Shown one piece after another: positions 1 to 7,898 of a stretch of 36,017 bases of DNA. The stretch spans positions 1 to 36,017 of the forward strand of contig CAYTTY010000041.1 in NCBI GenBank assembly GCA_964440935.1. Direction: 5' to 3'. A program made the translations under genes and the position numbers. Position 1 is the first letter of the stretch. Every line of letters starts with the position of its first letter. The notes under the pieces were generated by a model that did no database searches, had not been told where the DNA came from, and saw only the letters and a program-made list of their open reading frames with translations. Origin of the DNA: WJJR01 sp964440935. GTDB lineage: Bacteria > Zixibacteria > MSB-5A5 > WJJR01.

Positions 1-275
1 AGGCCCGTGGCACCCTGATCCAAACGGAAAGGATTTATGACAATTGCTATAGACCAATACGCCGGGTTTCAACCGAATCTTCTTCGACATTCGTTGATTA
101 CGCAGCATAAACCGTCCCCCGTCAGATGCGCCACAAGCCAATCGATGCCCGGTTGGAGTGCACCCGTGGATCGAATATGTTGTTGTGAAGATGCACGGTT
201 CAGGCGATGCCGACAATGACAAGTTTCGGCTTCACCGCAGGGAGCGGTGCCCGGTCGCCTGTATTGTAGCTGTTC
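1..275. other. Left-edge stretch without a supportable gene
   Basis: I see no convincing coding region. A 60-codon plus-strand frame beginning at 37 has an AAGGA-like sequence before its ATG, but its protein resembles nothing I know and is rich in Arg/Cys codons typical of chance frames. A second frame of similar length overlaps it. Probably intergenic, or the decayed end of something to the left. Confidence 0.4.
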
Positions 276-710
276 CTACAACGACAAATTCTTGAATTCG
301 AGCTCGGGCGGATCGCCCGTGACATCCGCTTCGACAATCTCGACGAAACTCTGAAAACGCGTCAGCACATCACGCGGCAATGCCTTTTCGATGCGCGAGA
401 CCGCTTCGTCGGCTAATGCGGCTTCGATCGCCAGCGCCCGTGAAAAGAACCCGCGCAGTGATTCATGACGGCGGGCAACGCCCTCGGCCAGCACACGCCC
501 CTTCGACGTCAGTTGAATCGGCTTGCGCGGCTCGCATTCGATCAGGCCCTGCTCATCGAGTCGCTTCAGAGCACACGCCAACGACGAACATCCGGTCTTC
601 ATCCGGGTCGTCAGATCCTTACGCCACACGATTTCCTTTTCGGAGAGCACGTTCAGGATTGTTTGCAGACAATCCTCTAATCCGTTGTCTAAGTCATGTC
701 GTGTCGTCAA
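276..710 (-). CDS. DtxR/MntR-like transcriptional regulator with degenerate metal site
   Basis: Winged-helix regulator of 144 residues, related to DtxR/MntR but shorter and lacking the C-terminal SH3-like domain. The HTH lies at about 11-70 (EDCLQTIL, then a helix-turn-helix ending LDEQGLIECEP). A dimerisation helix region follows (RRHESLRGFF, then RIEKALPRDVLTRF). Aligned by eye with its relative at 10303-10809, the C-x2-E-H metal motif is replaced by S105-x2-E108-K109, while H82 and D13 persist, so classical metal sensing may be altered or lost. I chose the TTG at 710 because a GGGGG Shine-Dalgarno lies 9 bases upstream; a TTG at 719 is the alternative. It is the last gene of the left-hand minus-strand block, separated from the FecA-like receptor by 700 bp of repeats. 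Family assignment is good; effector and targets are unknown. Confidence 0.75.
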   Translation of the reverse strand: MTTRHDLDNGLEDCLQTILNVLSEKEIVWRKDLTTRMKTGCSSLACALKRLDEQGLIECEPRKPIQLTSKGRVLAEGVARRHESLRGFFSRALAIEAALADEAVSRIEKALPRDVLTRFQSFVEIVEADVTGDPPELEFKNLSL

Positions 711-719
711 GAGGCACAA

Positions 720-1018
720 CCCCCTTATTTCGTTGAGCCGTTGCCATATCAGATACGACGGTTACGCCAAAGTGTGCGATCAAAATCGCTCCCTATCGAA
801 AAAAGTGCGTGTACAAATTGACGGCTATCAATAGAGAGTAATGACCTCCGGATTTGTGTCGATGAATTCTTGGATCATCGTTTGACGATCGCGTCTTTCG
901 CATTGCGAATACAAACCGATGGAAATGCAACTGCGCCGCCAACAGATTCCCAACACTTGCCGTATGCGGCCTCTTGCGTCCACCGGATGCAGGATCCCGG
1001 CCAATGGCCATTACTGAT
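720..1018. other. Non-coding gap upstream of the regulator
   Basis: About 300 bases with no gene I can support. It should contain the promoter of the minus-strand regulator at 276-710, but no clear -35/-10 pair stands out. Several short opposing frames cross it without recognisable protein content. Confidence 0.4.
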
Positions 1019-1191
1019 AGTGTCGTGTCCCGGAAACACCTTTCATCAGTTTGTGTACAAAATTGCACCCCGTGGTGTCACCCGCCTTGGGGTGACACCT
1101 TGTCCGGGTACCAAAGAGCCGTCACGCGAGGGCGCGTGACGGCACGCGGCGTGGAGGCGACTTCTTTAAGCTATGTCCGGGACACGGCACT
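1019..1191. repeat. Palindromic MITE-like element with 16-bp terminal inverted repeats
   Basis: The ends 1019-1034 (AGTGTCGTGTCCCGGA) and 1176-1191 are inverted repeats matching at 15 of 16 positions. Inside are two perfect 10-bp hairpins: GGTGTCACCC at 1074-1083 with 1090-1099, and GCCGTCACGC at 1118-1127 with 1134-1143. There is no coding capacity. The layout fits a non-autonomous transposon derivative or a REP/BIME-type structured repeat. It abuts the unrelated repeat at 1191-1342. Confidence 0.65.
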
Positions 1192-1342
1192 GGAGCGGTT
1201 GTCAGAAATGCTTTCCGAATCAAGAGACCGTAGCATGGCCGTCCCGCTTGCCGTGAGCCTGGTCGAACGGGCCATGCCGCACGGGCGAGACGCCCGTGCG
1301 ACATCGTTGTGCAATCGGACAACACCTTTGACAATCACTCTA
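1191..1342. repeat. Dispersed palindromic repeat, copy A
   Basis: This is the diverged partner of the element at 16274-16399. The ends are imperfect inverted repeats (GGAGCGGTTGTCAG on the left, TGACAATCACTC on the right). The core shares two long identical blocks with the other copy: GAGACCGTAGCATGGCCGTC, and the hairpin arms GCACGGGCG and CGCCCGTGC. Copy A carries about 25 extra bases between the blocks. It has no coding capacity. Confidence 0.7.
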
Positions 1343-1426
1343 ATCGCTGCATCAACACAAAATCCGGGCGTGTCCTTCAATTAAACCACACCGTGGACAG
1401 GTTGTCGGGATTGCAATGTCATTACG

Positions 1427-3901
1427 CTAGAAGCCAGTCTTCAAACCGATTGTGAGAGTCCGCGGTAGCCCAGGACGCACTCCGGCGGGGCGTCGCGCCG
1501 CAATGTACGTCTCGTCCAACACATTGCGGATCCCGCCGAACACCTTCACGAGACTGGTGACAGAGTATTCGCCCGCCAGATCGAGCACCAGGTGAGCATC
1601 GGTGGCTTCGGTGTCGTCATAGGACCCCTGCCCGGCTTTGGTGCGCATTTTCCCTTTGTATGTACCATTGGCGCTGATCCGGAATCGTTCCTTGGCAACG
1701 TCGGCACCGAGTGACAACTGGTGCCTCGCCACATACGGCAGTTCGTCTCCTTCCTCGACAGTTCCCCACGGACCGAAGCTGCTCTCGAAGGCATTTTGAA
1801 AGTTCGCATCCGTGAACGAGTATGCCACGCTGACGGGTACAGAGAGCCCCGCCGGCGTATCCAAGTGGGACGCGATGTCGTATGCCGCGGACAACTCAAG
1901 ACCTTTTACATCCACATCTCCCCCATTGAACAAATCACCGCTGCCGGTGCCACCGCCCGCCGCAAGATCGGCGCCCAGGAGGTTCGTGTAATTATTGAAG
2001 TAGACGACCGTCTGCGCCGTCAAGGCATCGTCACGATACCGCAGCCCCGCTTCGTAGTTGATGCTCTCTTCCGGCTCGGTTCCCGGCGTCGAACCCGGAG
2101 GCGCAAATCCCTTGTGCACCCCGGAGAATCCGCTGACCGCTTCACTGAATCGGTAGTCAATCCCGACACCGGGGATTAGCACGTCGACATCATTCTCGCG
2201 GCTGGACAGGTCGCTGCCGGTCCGCCCCGGATCGCTTTTGCCATAGTCATCCTGCGACAAATTCATCGTTTCAAACCGCAATCCGGGGACGACTGTCAGC
2301 TTGTCAAACGACAACCGCGCCTCCGCGAATGCCGCCCACGCTTGCGCCTGCGCGATCCGGTTGCTTTCCGTGCCGGGTGTCCCGGCCAGGGTGAGCATCA
2401 TGACCCCGTCGGTCATCCGATACTCATCATTCCACTGAAATCGGTCCATCTCGTCCTCGTGGTACCGTATGCCTGCTTCGACACTGTGCCGTCCCAGATC
2501 GAATCCCGCCACCGATTGAAGCCCCATTGAGTAATACTGGCGGTTATTGGACTTGACGGTCAGAGCGTTGGCGTGGGACCCCGCGTCCCCGGCGATAACC
2601 GCATATTCGGCAGCGTACGTTTCGGGATCTGCAAGGATCGACCCGATCGACACATTGGATCCATCTTCGCTGCCCCGCACACGATCGAGCTTGTACCAAT
2701 TGCGCGTGAATACATTCCGGTAAAACGTCGTTGTCACGTCAAAGCGATCTGACGGCTTTGCGAAGTGCCGTACCTGGAACTGCTCGTGGTCGGCGTCCAT
2801 CACATCTTTCTGTGATCCGGCATAGCGACGGTACGGCGTCTCGGCAAAGTCGGCATCAGTCAGACCAAGGTAGGTCTCATTGGAAATCTCATCGGTTTGG
2901 CTGTACTTGAATTCGACCTGTTGATACACCGTCGCGTCGGTCGCCGTATTTAGCCGCAACTTGACCATGTAGTCCTTAATGTCGTATCCGGTGGGTCCAC
3001 CGCCATCAAGGTTTTTGAACCCGTCGACCCGATCCTGAAACGTCTCCGCAACAAACCCGAAGTGCGGTGCGCTCTCGCCGGCGGTGGCATGGATGCGGCG
3101 TGCATTATTTTCTCCACTGAGAAACTCGACTTGGCCACGGAACTCCGGTGGAATCGGAGTCGACAGCATGTTGAGCGCACCCGCGGTGGTAAATGGTCCA
3201 AACTTGATCTGGCTCGATCCCTTGCGCACCTCGATGCCACTCATCCGTCCTACGGTTGGAAAGTAATACGCCGCGGGCGCCGAGTAGGGCGCCGGCGCGA
3301 TCAGAACCCCATCCTCCATAATGGTGATTTTCTGACTTCGCTCCGCACCGGACCCACGGAAGCCAATATTCGGACGAAGTCCGTAGCCATCCTCTTCCTG
3401 GATGTTCACCCCGGGAATATCGCGCAACGACTGATTGATGTCGTTGTACTCAAACCTCTCCATCTCACTGGCCGAAATATAGTGGGCCGAGCCCGGCGTC
3501 TTGAAGAGACGCTCCCTGTTGCCAACGAGCGACGTGCGATTGACAATGACATCATCCAACAGGACCGGCTTGACAGCGAGTCCAACACTGAGTTGCACTG
3601 ATTCCGATTCGGTGATATTCAGGTCGCGCGTGACGGTCTCGAATCCGACCCGGCTGATCTGCAGCATCACAGGACCAGCAGGAACCGTCTCAATGATAAA
3701 CCGGCCGTCAGCATCAGTCGCCGTGCGCAGGTCGGTCCCAGCCACGATAATATTAGCGCCAGCCAAGGGCTTTCCTGTTTGATCGCTTGTGACGACACCG
3801 CTGACTGTGCCCGTTTGAGCAACTGCCATCGATACCATTCCGAAACCGCAGATCAAACACACAATGATCAGACTCGGTAGAACTCGTGCCGTACTCTTCA
3901 T
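1427..3901 (-). CDS. FecA-like TonB-dependent outer-membrane receptor
   Basis: Outer-membrane active transporter, 824 residues. Order: signal peptide (about 1-29, ending AVAQ), CarboxypepD-regulatory-like beta-sandwich (about 31-112, GVVTSDQTGKPLAGANIIV), a TonB-box-like stretch (LDDVIV, about 115-120), plug (about 130-240, with IPGVNIQEEDGYGLRPNIG and IEVRKGSSQIKFGP), then a 22-strand-type barrel ending in a terminal Phe (GLKTGF). The plug wording resembles FecA-type ferric-dicitrate receptors, but the ligand cannot be fixed from sequence. ATG 3901 is preferred over an upstream frame start at 3919 because GGAGG sits 5 bases before it. It is the last gene of the metal-acquisition block, 105 bp after the di-heme oxidoreductase, and may be co-transcribed. 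No inner-membrane permease follows. Confidence 0.9.
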   Translation of the reverse strand: MKSTARVLPSLIIVCLICGFGMVSMAVAQTGTVSGVVTSDQTGKPLAGANIIVAGTDLRTATDADGRFIIETVPAGPVMLQISRVGFETVTRDLNITESESVQLSVGLAVKPVLLDDVIVNRTSLVGNRERLFKTPGSAHYISASEMERFEYNDINQSLRDIPGVNIQEEDGYGLRPNIGFRGSGAERSQKITIMEDGVLIAPAPYSAPAAYYFPTVGRMSGIEVRKGSSQIKFGPFTTAGALNMLSTPIPPEFRGQVEFLSGENNARRIHATAGESAPHFGFVAETFQDRVDGFKNLDGGGPTGYDIKDYMVKLRLNTATDATVYQQVEFKYSQTDEISNETYLGLTDADFAETPYRRYAGSQKDVMDADHEQFQVRHFAKPSDRFDVTTTFYRNVFTRNWYKLDRVRGSEDGSNVSIGSILADPETYAAEYAVIAGDAGSHANALTVKSNNRQYYSMGLQSVAGFDLGRHSVEAGIRYHEDEMDRFQWNDEYRMTDGVMMLTLAGTPGTESNRIAQAQAWAAFAEARLSFDKLTVVPGLRFETMNLSQDDYGKSDPGRTGSDLSSRENDVDVLIPGVGIDYRFSEAVSGFSGVHKGFAPPGSTPGTEPEESINYEAGLRYRDDALTAQTVVYFNNYTNLLGADLAAGGGTGSGDLFNGGDVDVKGLELSAAYDIASHLDTPAGLSVPVSVAYSFTDANFQNAFESSFGPWGTVEEGDELPYVARHQLSLGADVAKERFRISANGTYKGKMRTKAGQGSYDDTEATDAHLVLDLAGEYSVTSLVKVFGGIRNVLDETYIAARRPAGVRPGLPRTLTIGLKTGF

Positions 3902-4006
3902 GCCATCCTCCGCTTCCAATGTGGGCCGATCCGAATCACACGAACCGGCAATAAACGTTTTTGGTCTCTTTCAACAGCACATCGAGACATACAATTCCGG
4001 ATCAGA

Positions 4007-5410
4007 TTACAGTGATTCGAGGAACATGATCAGTGCCTCGCGATCGGTCTTTGACAATGCGCGAAACCGCTCGCGCGTCGAATCGGCTTCCCCTCCGTGC
4101 CACATGATGGCCTCCAGCAATCCGCGCGCACGCCCATCGTGCAGAAAGAATTCATGACCGTTCACAATGCGCGTGAGACCAATCCCCCAAAGCGGGGCCG
4201 TACGCCACTCACGTCCGCTCGCGCCAAAGTCCGGGCGCCCATCGGCAAGTCCTTCCCCCATATCGTGCAGGAGGAGATCGGTAAAGGGATGGAACGTCTG
4301 GTTTCGGGCTTCCGGAACGTCTCCGGATGAACCCGTTTGCATGGTCGGTGTGTGACACGATGCGCATCCGATGTCTCCGAACAGCTTCTCACCGCGTCGC
4401 ACTGTGTGATTGTCCAAGTGGCGTGGGGCCGGAACTGCCAGTGTCTGCAAATAGAACGTCACCTCGGACAGAATGGTGTCGTTAATCTCAGGATCGTCGC
4501 TGTAACCATCGTGCTGTGGTTGGCCGATCATATTCTCTTGCTGTAAAACCGGATTTGTGATCCCAATGTCCTGATTGTAAGCGCCCGCCGCCTGGTCGCG
4601 CAGTGTCGCCGCGTTCGCCTTCCAGCCGAACCGGCCAATCATCATTCGCTGGTGCACTTCCGACCACACGTAATTCGGACGTCCGGAGATGCCGTCGCCA
4701 TCGGAGTCGCTCTCATTGGTGCGGGCGATGATCTCGGCTTCTGTTACGGCTTCCAGCAATCCCAGTCCGAAGACCGGCGGTGGAATCCGTGGTGAGATCA
4801 TAAGATCTGAAGGAAACGCGTTATACGCGTCCGTGATCGTGTATTCCGGTTTGCGCAACGTTACAATCTCGCCACCCGCCAATGTCTCGACGTGTTCTGT
4901 GTACGAAACCGAAATCCGTCCCTCCGGGATCGTACCAAAGAGCGCCCGGTCACCCAATTGGACACCGTAGCCCGGCACTGGGTTGGGTCCACCACGGAGT
5001 CCCTCGCCGGGAATACTGAGGCGAAGCAACAGCATCGAGATCGCATCACCCGTTGTCGTTGGCCGCCCCCGTCCATCCTGGGGATGGCAACTCACGCACG
5101 AGTTACTGCTGAACACCGGACCCAGCCCCGGATTGACTTCCGCCGGTGCTGATACAAACTCGGCATCGAATGCCGCGTCTCCCGCCATATGTGCCGCCAT
5201 GTCGCGAGTGTTCGGCGCTGGAAGAGAAAATGCAGCATTGGTCGCATTATCGACTGTCATATCCCCGCCGGCCCGTGACCGATCCGGAGTCTCACCGGAC
5301 GGTCTGTTGGGAGAGTCACTGCATCCCACCGCCAACAATAGTGTAACCCATAGAAACACATACGTCTGCTCTCGGCCTAGTACCCTCCGCTTGCTGGGTG
5401 CGAACAACAT
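4007..5410 (-). CDS. Di-heme c-type cytochrome oxidoreductase (DHOR / DUF1111 family) lipoprotein
   Basis: Periplasm-facing di-heme cytochrome, 467 residues, annotated in many genomes as putative thiol oxidoreductase. A lipoprotein signal ends LLLAVGC (lipid Cys about 30). Two heme-binding CxxCH sites are seen: CVSCH about 105-109 and CASCH about 349-353. The C-terminal half keeps the family signature LLLHDMGEGLAD and FLHDGRARGLLEAIMWHGGE. Such proteins are distantly related to MauG and bacterial cytochrome c peroxidases and recur beside imelysins in iron-regulated operons. That supports a redox role in metal handling here, but the substrate is unproven. ATG 5410 is used because GAGG lies 6 bases upstream; a TTG two codons earlier has no suitable site. 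Only 31 bp separate it from the imelysin gene. Confidence 0.9.
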   Translation of the reverse strand: MLFAPSKRRVLGREQTYVFLWVTLLLAVGCSDSPNRPSGETPDRSRAGGDMTVDNATNAAFSLPAPNTRDMAAHMAGDAAFDAEFVSAPAEVNPGLGPVFSSNSCVSCHPQDGRGRPTTTGDAISMLLLRLSIPGEGLRGGPNPVPGYGVQLGDRALFGTIPEGRISVSYTEHVETLAGGEIVTLRKPEYTITDAYNAFPSDLMISPRIPPPVFGLGLLEAVTEAEIIARTNESDSDGDGISGRPNYVWSEVHQRMMIGRFGWKANAATLRDQAAGAYNQDIGITNPVLQQENMIGQPQHDGYSDDPEINDTILSEVTFYLQTLAVPAPRHLDNHTVRRGEKLFGDIGCASCHTPTMQTGSSGDVPEARNQTFHPFTDLLLHDMGEGLADGRPDFGASGREWRTAPLWGIGLTRIVNGHEFFLHDGRARGLLEAIMWHGGEADSTRERFRALSKTDREALIMFLESL

Positions 5411-5441
5411 AGTCAACCTCGCACATCGGCACCGCCCAACC

Positions 5442-6545
5442 TTATTGGGCGCTGATCAGGGGTTTCAAATCCTCTTCCAACATTTGCAAAAGATCGTTGA
5501 TGACGGCGATCGCCACATTGATCTCCGTTGCGCGATTCAGGTTGTCGCGAAATGGCTCTGGGATCGCATCAATCGCGGCAATCGATTCATTCATCTGTCC
5601 CAGAAGCGCATCGTGCACGTTCGCATCGCGCGCGGTGATGAATTGATCGATACCTGTTCCATCAACAGCCGAATCGTACTCCCCAGTGTAGCTATTGCGG
5701 ACGCTACGCATATTATCCTTGAAATCGCTGAGAGAGTTGAAACTGAATTGTGATTCGACCAGACTCACCGATTGCTCGTTGAAGGGATCGGCGATTTTGC
5801 CATTTGCCACTTCGTCGCAGATAGCCACCATGCCTTCGACAATCTCCAGCACGGCATCGACTTGGGAGACATAGCGGCTGCCCGGCAAACCAGCCTTGCG
5901 CATTTCTTCGCCGTAGGCGGGACCGCCATCGTAGCCGTCCGCCCACGCCGACCACAACGATTCGCAGTCATTGGCCAGAATTGCAGCAACGGCCGCCAGG
6001 TACTCACGCTCACGCACGGTAACGGTACTGACCTCCCGCGGCTGACCGTCACGGAACAGAAGGTACTCGATCGTATGAAAACCCTTCACGCTCGGGCCAA
6101 GCAGATCGACGGCACTCTCATTCAAATCGAGATTGCTCGCCAGCACATCGTCCAGCTGCTGCCGGTCAACCGGCCAGCTGTCGAGCGCCGGATCGAGCGA
6201 AAGAAACGCCGCCGGGCCAAACAGAAACGCTTCGCTGGACTCCCACGGCTTGCGTGTCTGCACCCAGAGATCAGCCGCGGCATCAAGCTTGGCCTGAGAC
6301 ACTGGATCAGCAATAAATGCGTCGATTGCCGACTTCATCGCGGCGCTCTTGTCGCGCAGATCGGCGTATGTCGCGACAACCACATGCTCCACATAGTCGT
6401 CTAAAGTCGCCGAGAAGTCGTAGGTGACGTCCGGTCCGCTGGTCGAATCGTCACCGCATCCGCTGAAGGCAAACAGCGCGAGTATGGCGACAAAAAGAGT
6501 CGTAATTTGCGCTCCGGTAGAACGCTGCGGAACGAAGTGAGTCAT
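5442..6545 (-). CDS. Imelysin (peptidase M75-like) lipoprotein
   Basis: Imelysin-family protein of 367 residues, related to the iron-regulated IrpA/ICMP and EfeO group. A lipoprotein signal ends FAFSGC (Cys30), placing it on a periplasmic or outer-membrane leaflet. The signature GxHxxE is present as GFHTIE at 155-160, with the companion motif RKPWESSEAFLFGP at about 98-111. A Cys-poor helical-bundle pattern follows. The family is named for peptidase M75, but proteolytic activity is doubtful; members are linked to iron binding or uptake. The start is ATG 6545, preceded by GAGGAGGG at 5-6 bases. The stop of the porin gene is 28 bp upstream and the di-heme oxidoreductase follows 31 bp downstream, so the three very likely form one operon. 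Confidence 0.9.
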   Translation of the reverse strand: MTHFVPQRSTGAQITTLFVAILALFAFSGCGDDSTSGPDVTYDFSATLDDYVEHVVVATYADLRDKSAAMKSAIDAFIADPVSQAKLDAAADLWVQTRKPWESSEAFLFGPAAFLSLDPALDSWPVDRQQLDDVLASNLDLNESAVDLLGPSVKGFHTIEYLLFRDGQPREVSTVTVREREYLAAVAAILANDCESLWSAWADGYDGGPAYGEEMRKAGLPGSRYVSQVDAVLEIVEGMVAICDEVANGKIADPFNEQSVSLVESQFSFNSLSDFKDNMRSVRNSYTGEYDSAVDGTGIDQFITARDANVHDALLGQMNESIAAIDAIPEPFRDNLNRATEINVAIAVINDLLQMLEEDLKPLISAQ

Positions 6546-6573
6546 GATGTCCCTCCTCAATGAAGTATTTCAG

Positions 6574-7818
6574 TTAAAAAATGAATCCGCTGGATAGACT
6601 AAGCGTGTTTTCCGTGTTGTAGCGTTCGAGCCCAAACGAACGGTGCTTGAAATCGCCTTTGAGGACGATCTCATCGATCGGCCGGTAGGATACACCCGCC
6701 GTGATCACGCGCCTTTCGAAGCGAGGATCGGCAAATCCCCCTTCCGGAATTCCTTGCATGGTATTGAGGTACTCATACCGTCCGAACAACTGCATCTGAT
6801 GAGTCGATTGCGGATGAAACAGCGACACCAGGTCGTAACCGACTTCCAGCCACCACGCTAGTGCGACCTCGGCGACCGGTGTGCGTGTCACACCAAGATT
6901 GCGCGACAACCCGGAATTCTTCCGGCTGACCTCAGCGGCATTCTGCAAATGCCCGCGCATCACCATTCCCGCAAGGCGCCAGGGGCCGGGGGTGTATCGG
7001 CCGTGTGCCGAAATGATGGACACATACGCGTCGACACCCTCCATGTCGGGTTTCGGACGATTGCCTGTGGTGTTCCCGTAGTAGCCGGATACTCCAAGCA
7101 CGGCGTCCTCGATGCCATGGAAGTCAATCCGTCCCGCAATCGCCATGTCCGTGGCCCGTGTCAACTCGAACCGCTGCTGGTGGCCATCGCGAATCCAATA
7201 CTTCGAATTGAAGCCGGTTCCATCGAGCCCGTTCACAAGCTGTGTACGATAGGACACATCGCGGTATCGGCCGAACACTTCGATCCCCGTCTCGTGCCAC
7301 GTAAGCGGAATCATTTCCGTCTCCGACTCGGGGCGAGAGGTGGAGAGATACGACATCGGGCGGTGATACCGGTTGGTGAATCCGACCGGAACGATGAAGT
7401 GTCCAATGCGAACACTGATCGCACGCGAGAACCGGCGCGTGAGATGGAGCTGCTCGAACACCACCTCACCGCCCTTCTCGATCTCCGTTTCAAATTCCCC
7501 GAACTCTTCGTACTCCAATTCCAGTGCACCACCGGTGCCACCGTGTTCGAATTCGATCTCCACTTCCAATTCAAACTCACTCGGAAATGCGCATTCGAGT
7601 TCCAGAATGAATCGTCTTAAGTCGACAATCGCGCGCGAGTCCGGCGGGGACCCGTTTTCACCCGACTTCTGATCGGGACCGTAGTCGAAGTGGGAATAAA
7701 CCAGTGAGCCATACCCACCGATCTTAAGGCTGTCCAATCCCGATGCGCGGGGGGAATCACCGGCCGGGAACAGCATCATCAGACAAAGCATCACACCTGC
7801 TTGATTGATCACACGCAT
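6574..7818 (-). CDS. OprO/OprP-like outer-membrane porin
   Basis: Beta-barrel porin of 414 residues with a signal peptide (about 1-26). The pattern is that of the phosphate-selective porin O/P family: GGYGSLVYSHFDYG at the N-terminus, then FEQLHLTRRF and VRIGHFIVPVGFTNRYHRP, and a C-terminal strand ending SLSSGFIF. Residues 78-123 are exceptionally rich in Glu (EFELEVEIEFEHGG, LELEYEEFGEFETEIEKGG), which could form an acidic loop able to attract cations, an inference only. It sits first in the porin-imelysin-DHOR run, 80 bp after the TonB receptor. The ATG at 7818 has only a weak GGCGGG upstream. The substrate is unknown; phosphate selectivity should not be assumed. Confidence 0.8.
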   Translation of the reverse strand: MRVINQAGVMLCLMMLFPAGDSPRASGLDSLKIGGYGSLVYSHFDYGPDQKSGENGSPPDSRAIVDLRRFILELECAFPSEFELEVEIEFEHGGTGGALELEYEEFGEFETEIEKGGEVVFEQLHLTRRFSRAISVRIGHFIVPVGFTNRYHRPMSYLSTSRPESETEMIPLTWHETGIEVFGRYRDVSYRTQLVNGLDGTGFNSKYWIRDGHQQRFELTRATDMAIAGRIDFHGIEDAVLGVSGYYGNTTGNRPKPDMEGVDAYVSIISAHGRYTPGPWRLAGMVMRGHLQNAAEVSRKNSGLSRNLGVTRTPVAEVALAWWLEVGYDLVSLFHPQSTHQMQLFGRYEYLNTMQGIPEGGFADPRFERRVITAGVSYRPIDEIVLKGDFKHRSFGLERYNTENTLSLSSGFIF

Positions 7819-7830
7819 ATATTGGGCCCG

Positions 7831-7844
7831 CCTAACATGTTAAG
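7831..7844. promoter_or_regulatory. Palindrome upstream of the porin, possible operator
   Basis: CCTAACATGTTAAG is a near-perfect inverted repeat lying 13-26 bases before the porin ATG. It is built from the same CTAA/TTA half-words as the TTAG-N6-CTAA sites around the DtxR gene but in the opposite arrangement, so it may be a variant site or a different operator. Confidence 0.3.
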
Positions 7845-7898
7845 TCCTCTCTGTATGGGTTTTGAGCGCACTGTTATTCTCCTCACTTGGTAATGTAG

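Noticed and set aside
37..219. 60-codon plus-strand frame with an AAGGA-like site upstream
   Set aside because: The protein has no recognisable family, is short, and is overlapped by another frame of similar length; not enough to call a gene.
4983..5753. 256-codon plus-strand frame over the DHOR and imelysin genes
   Set aside because: Antisense shadow across two well-supported genes; no domain recognisable.
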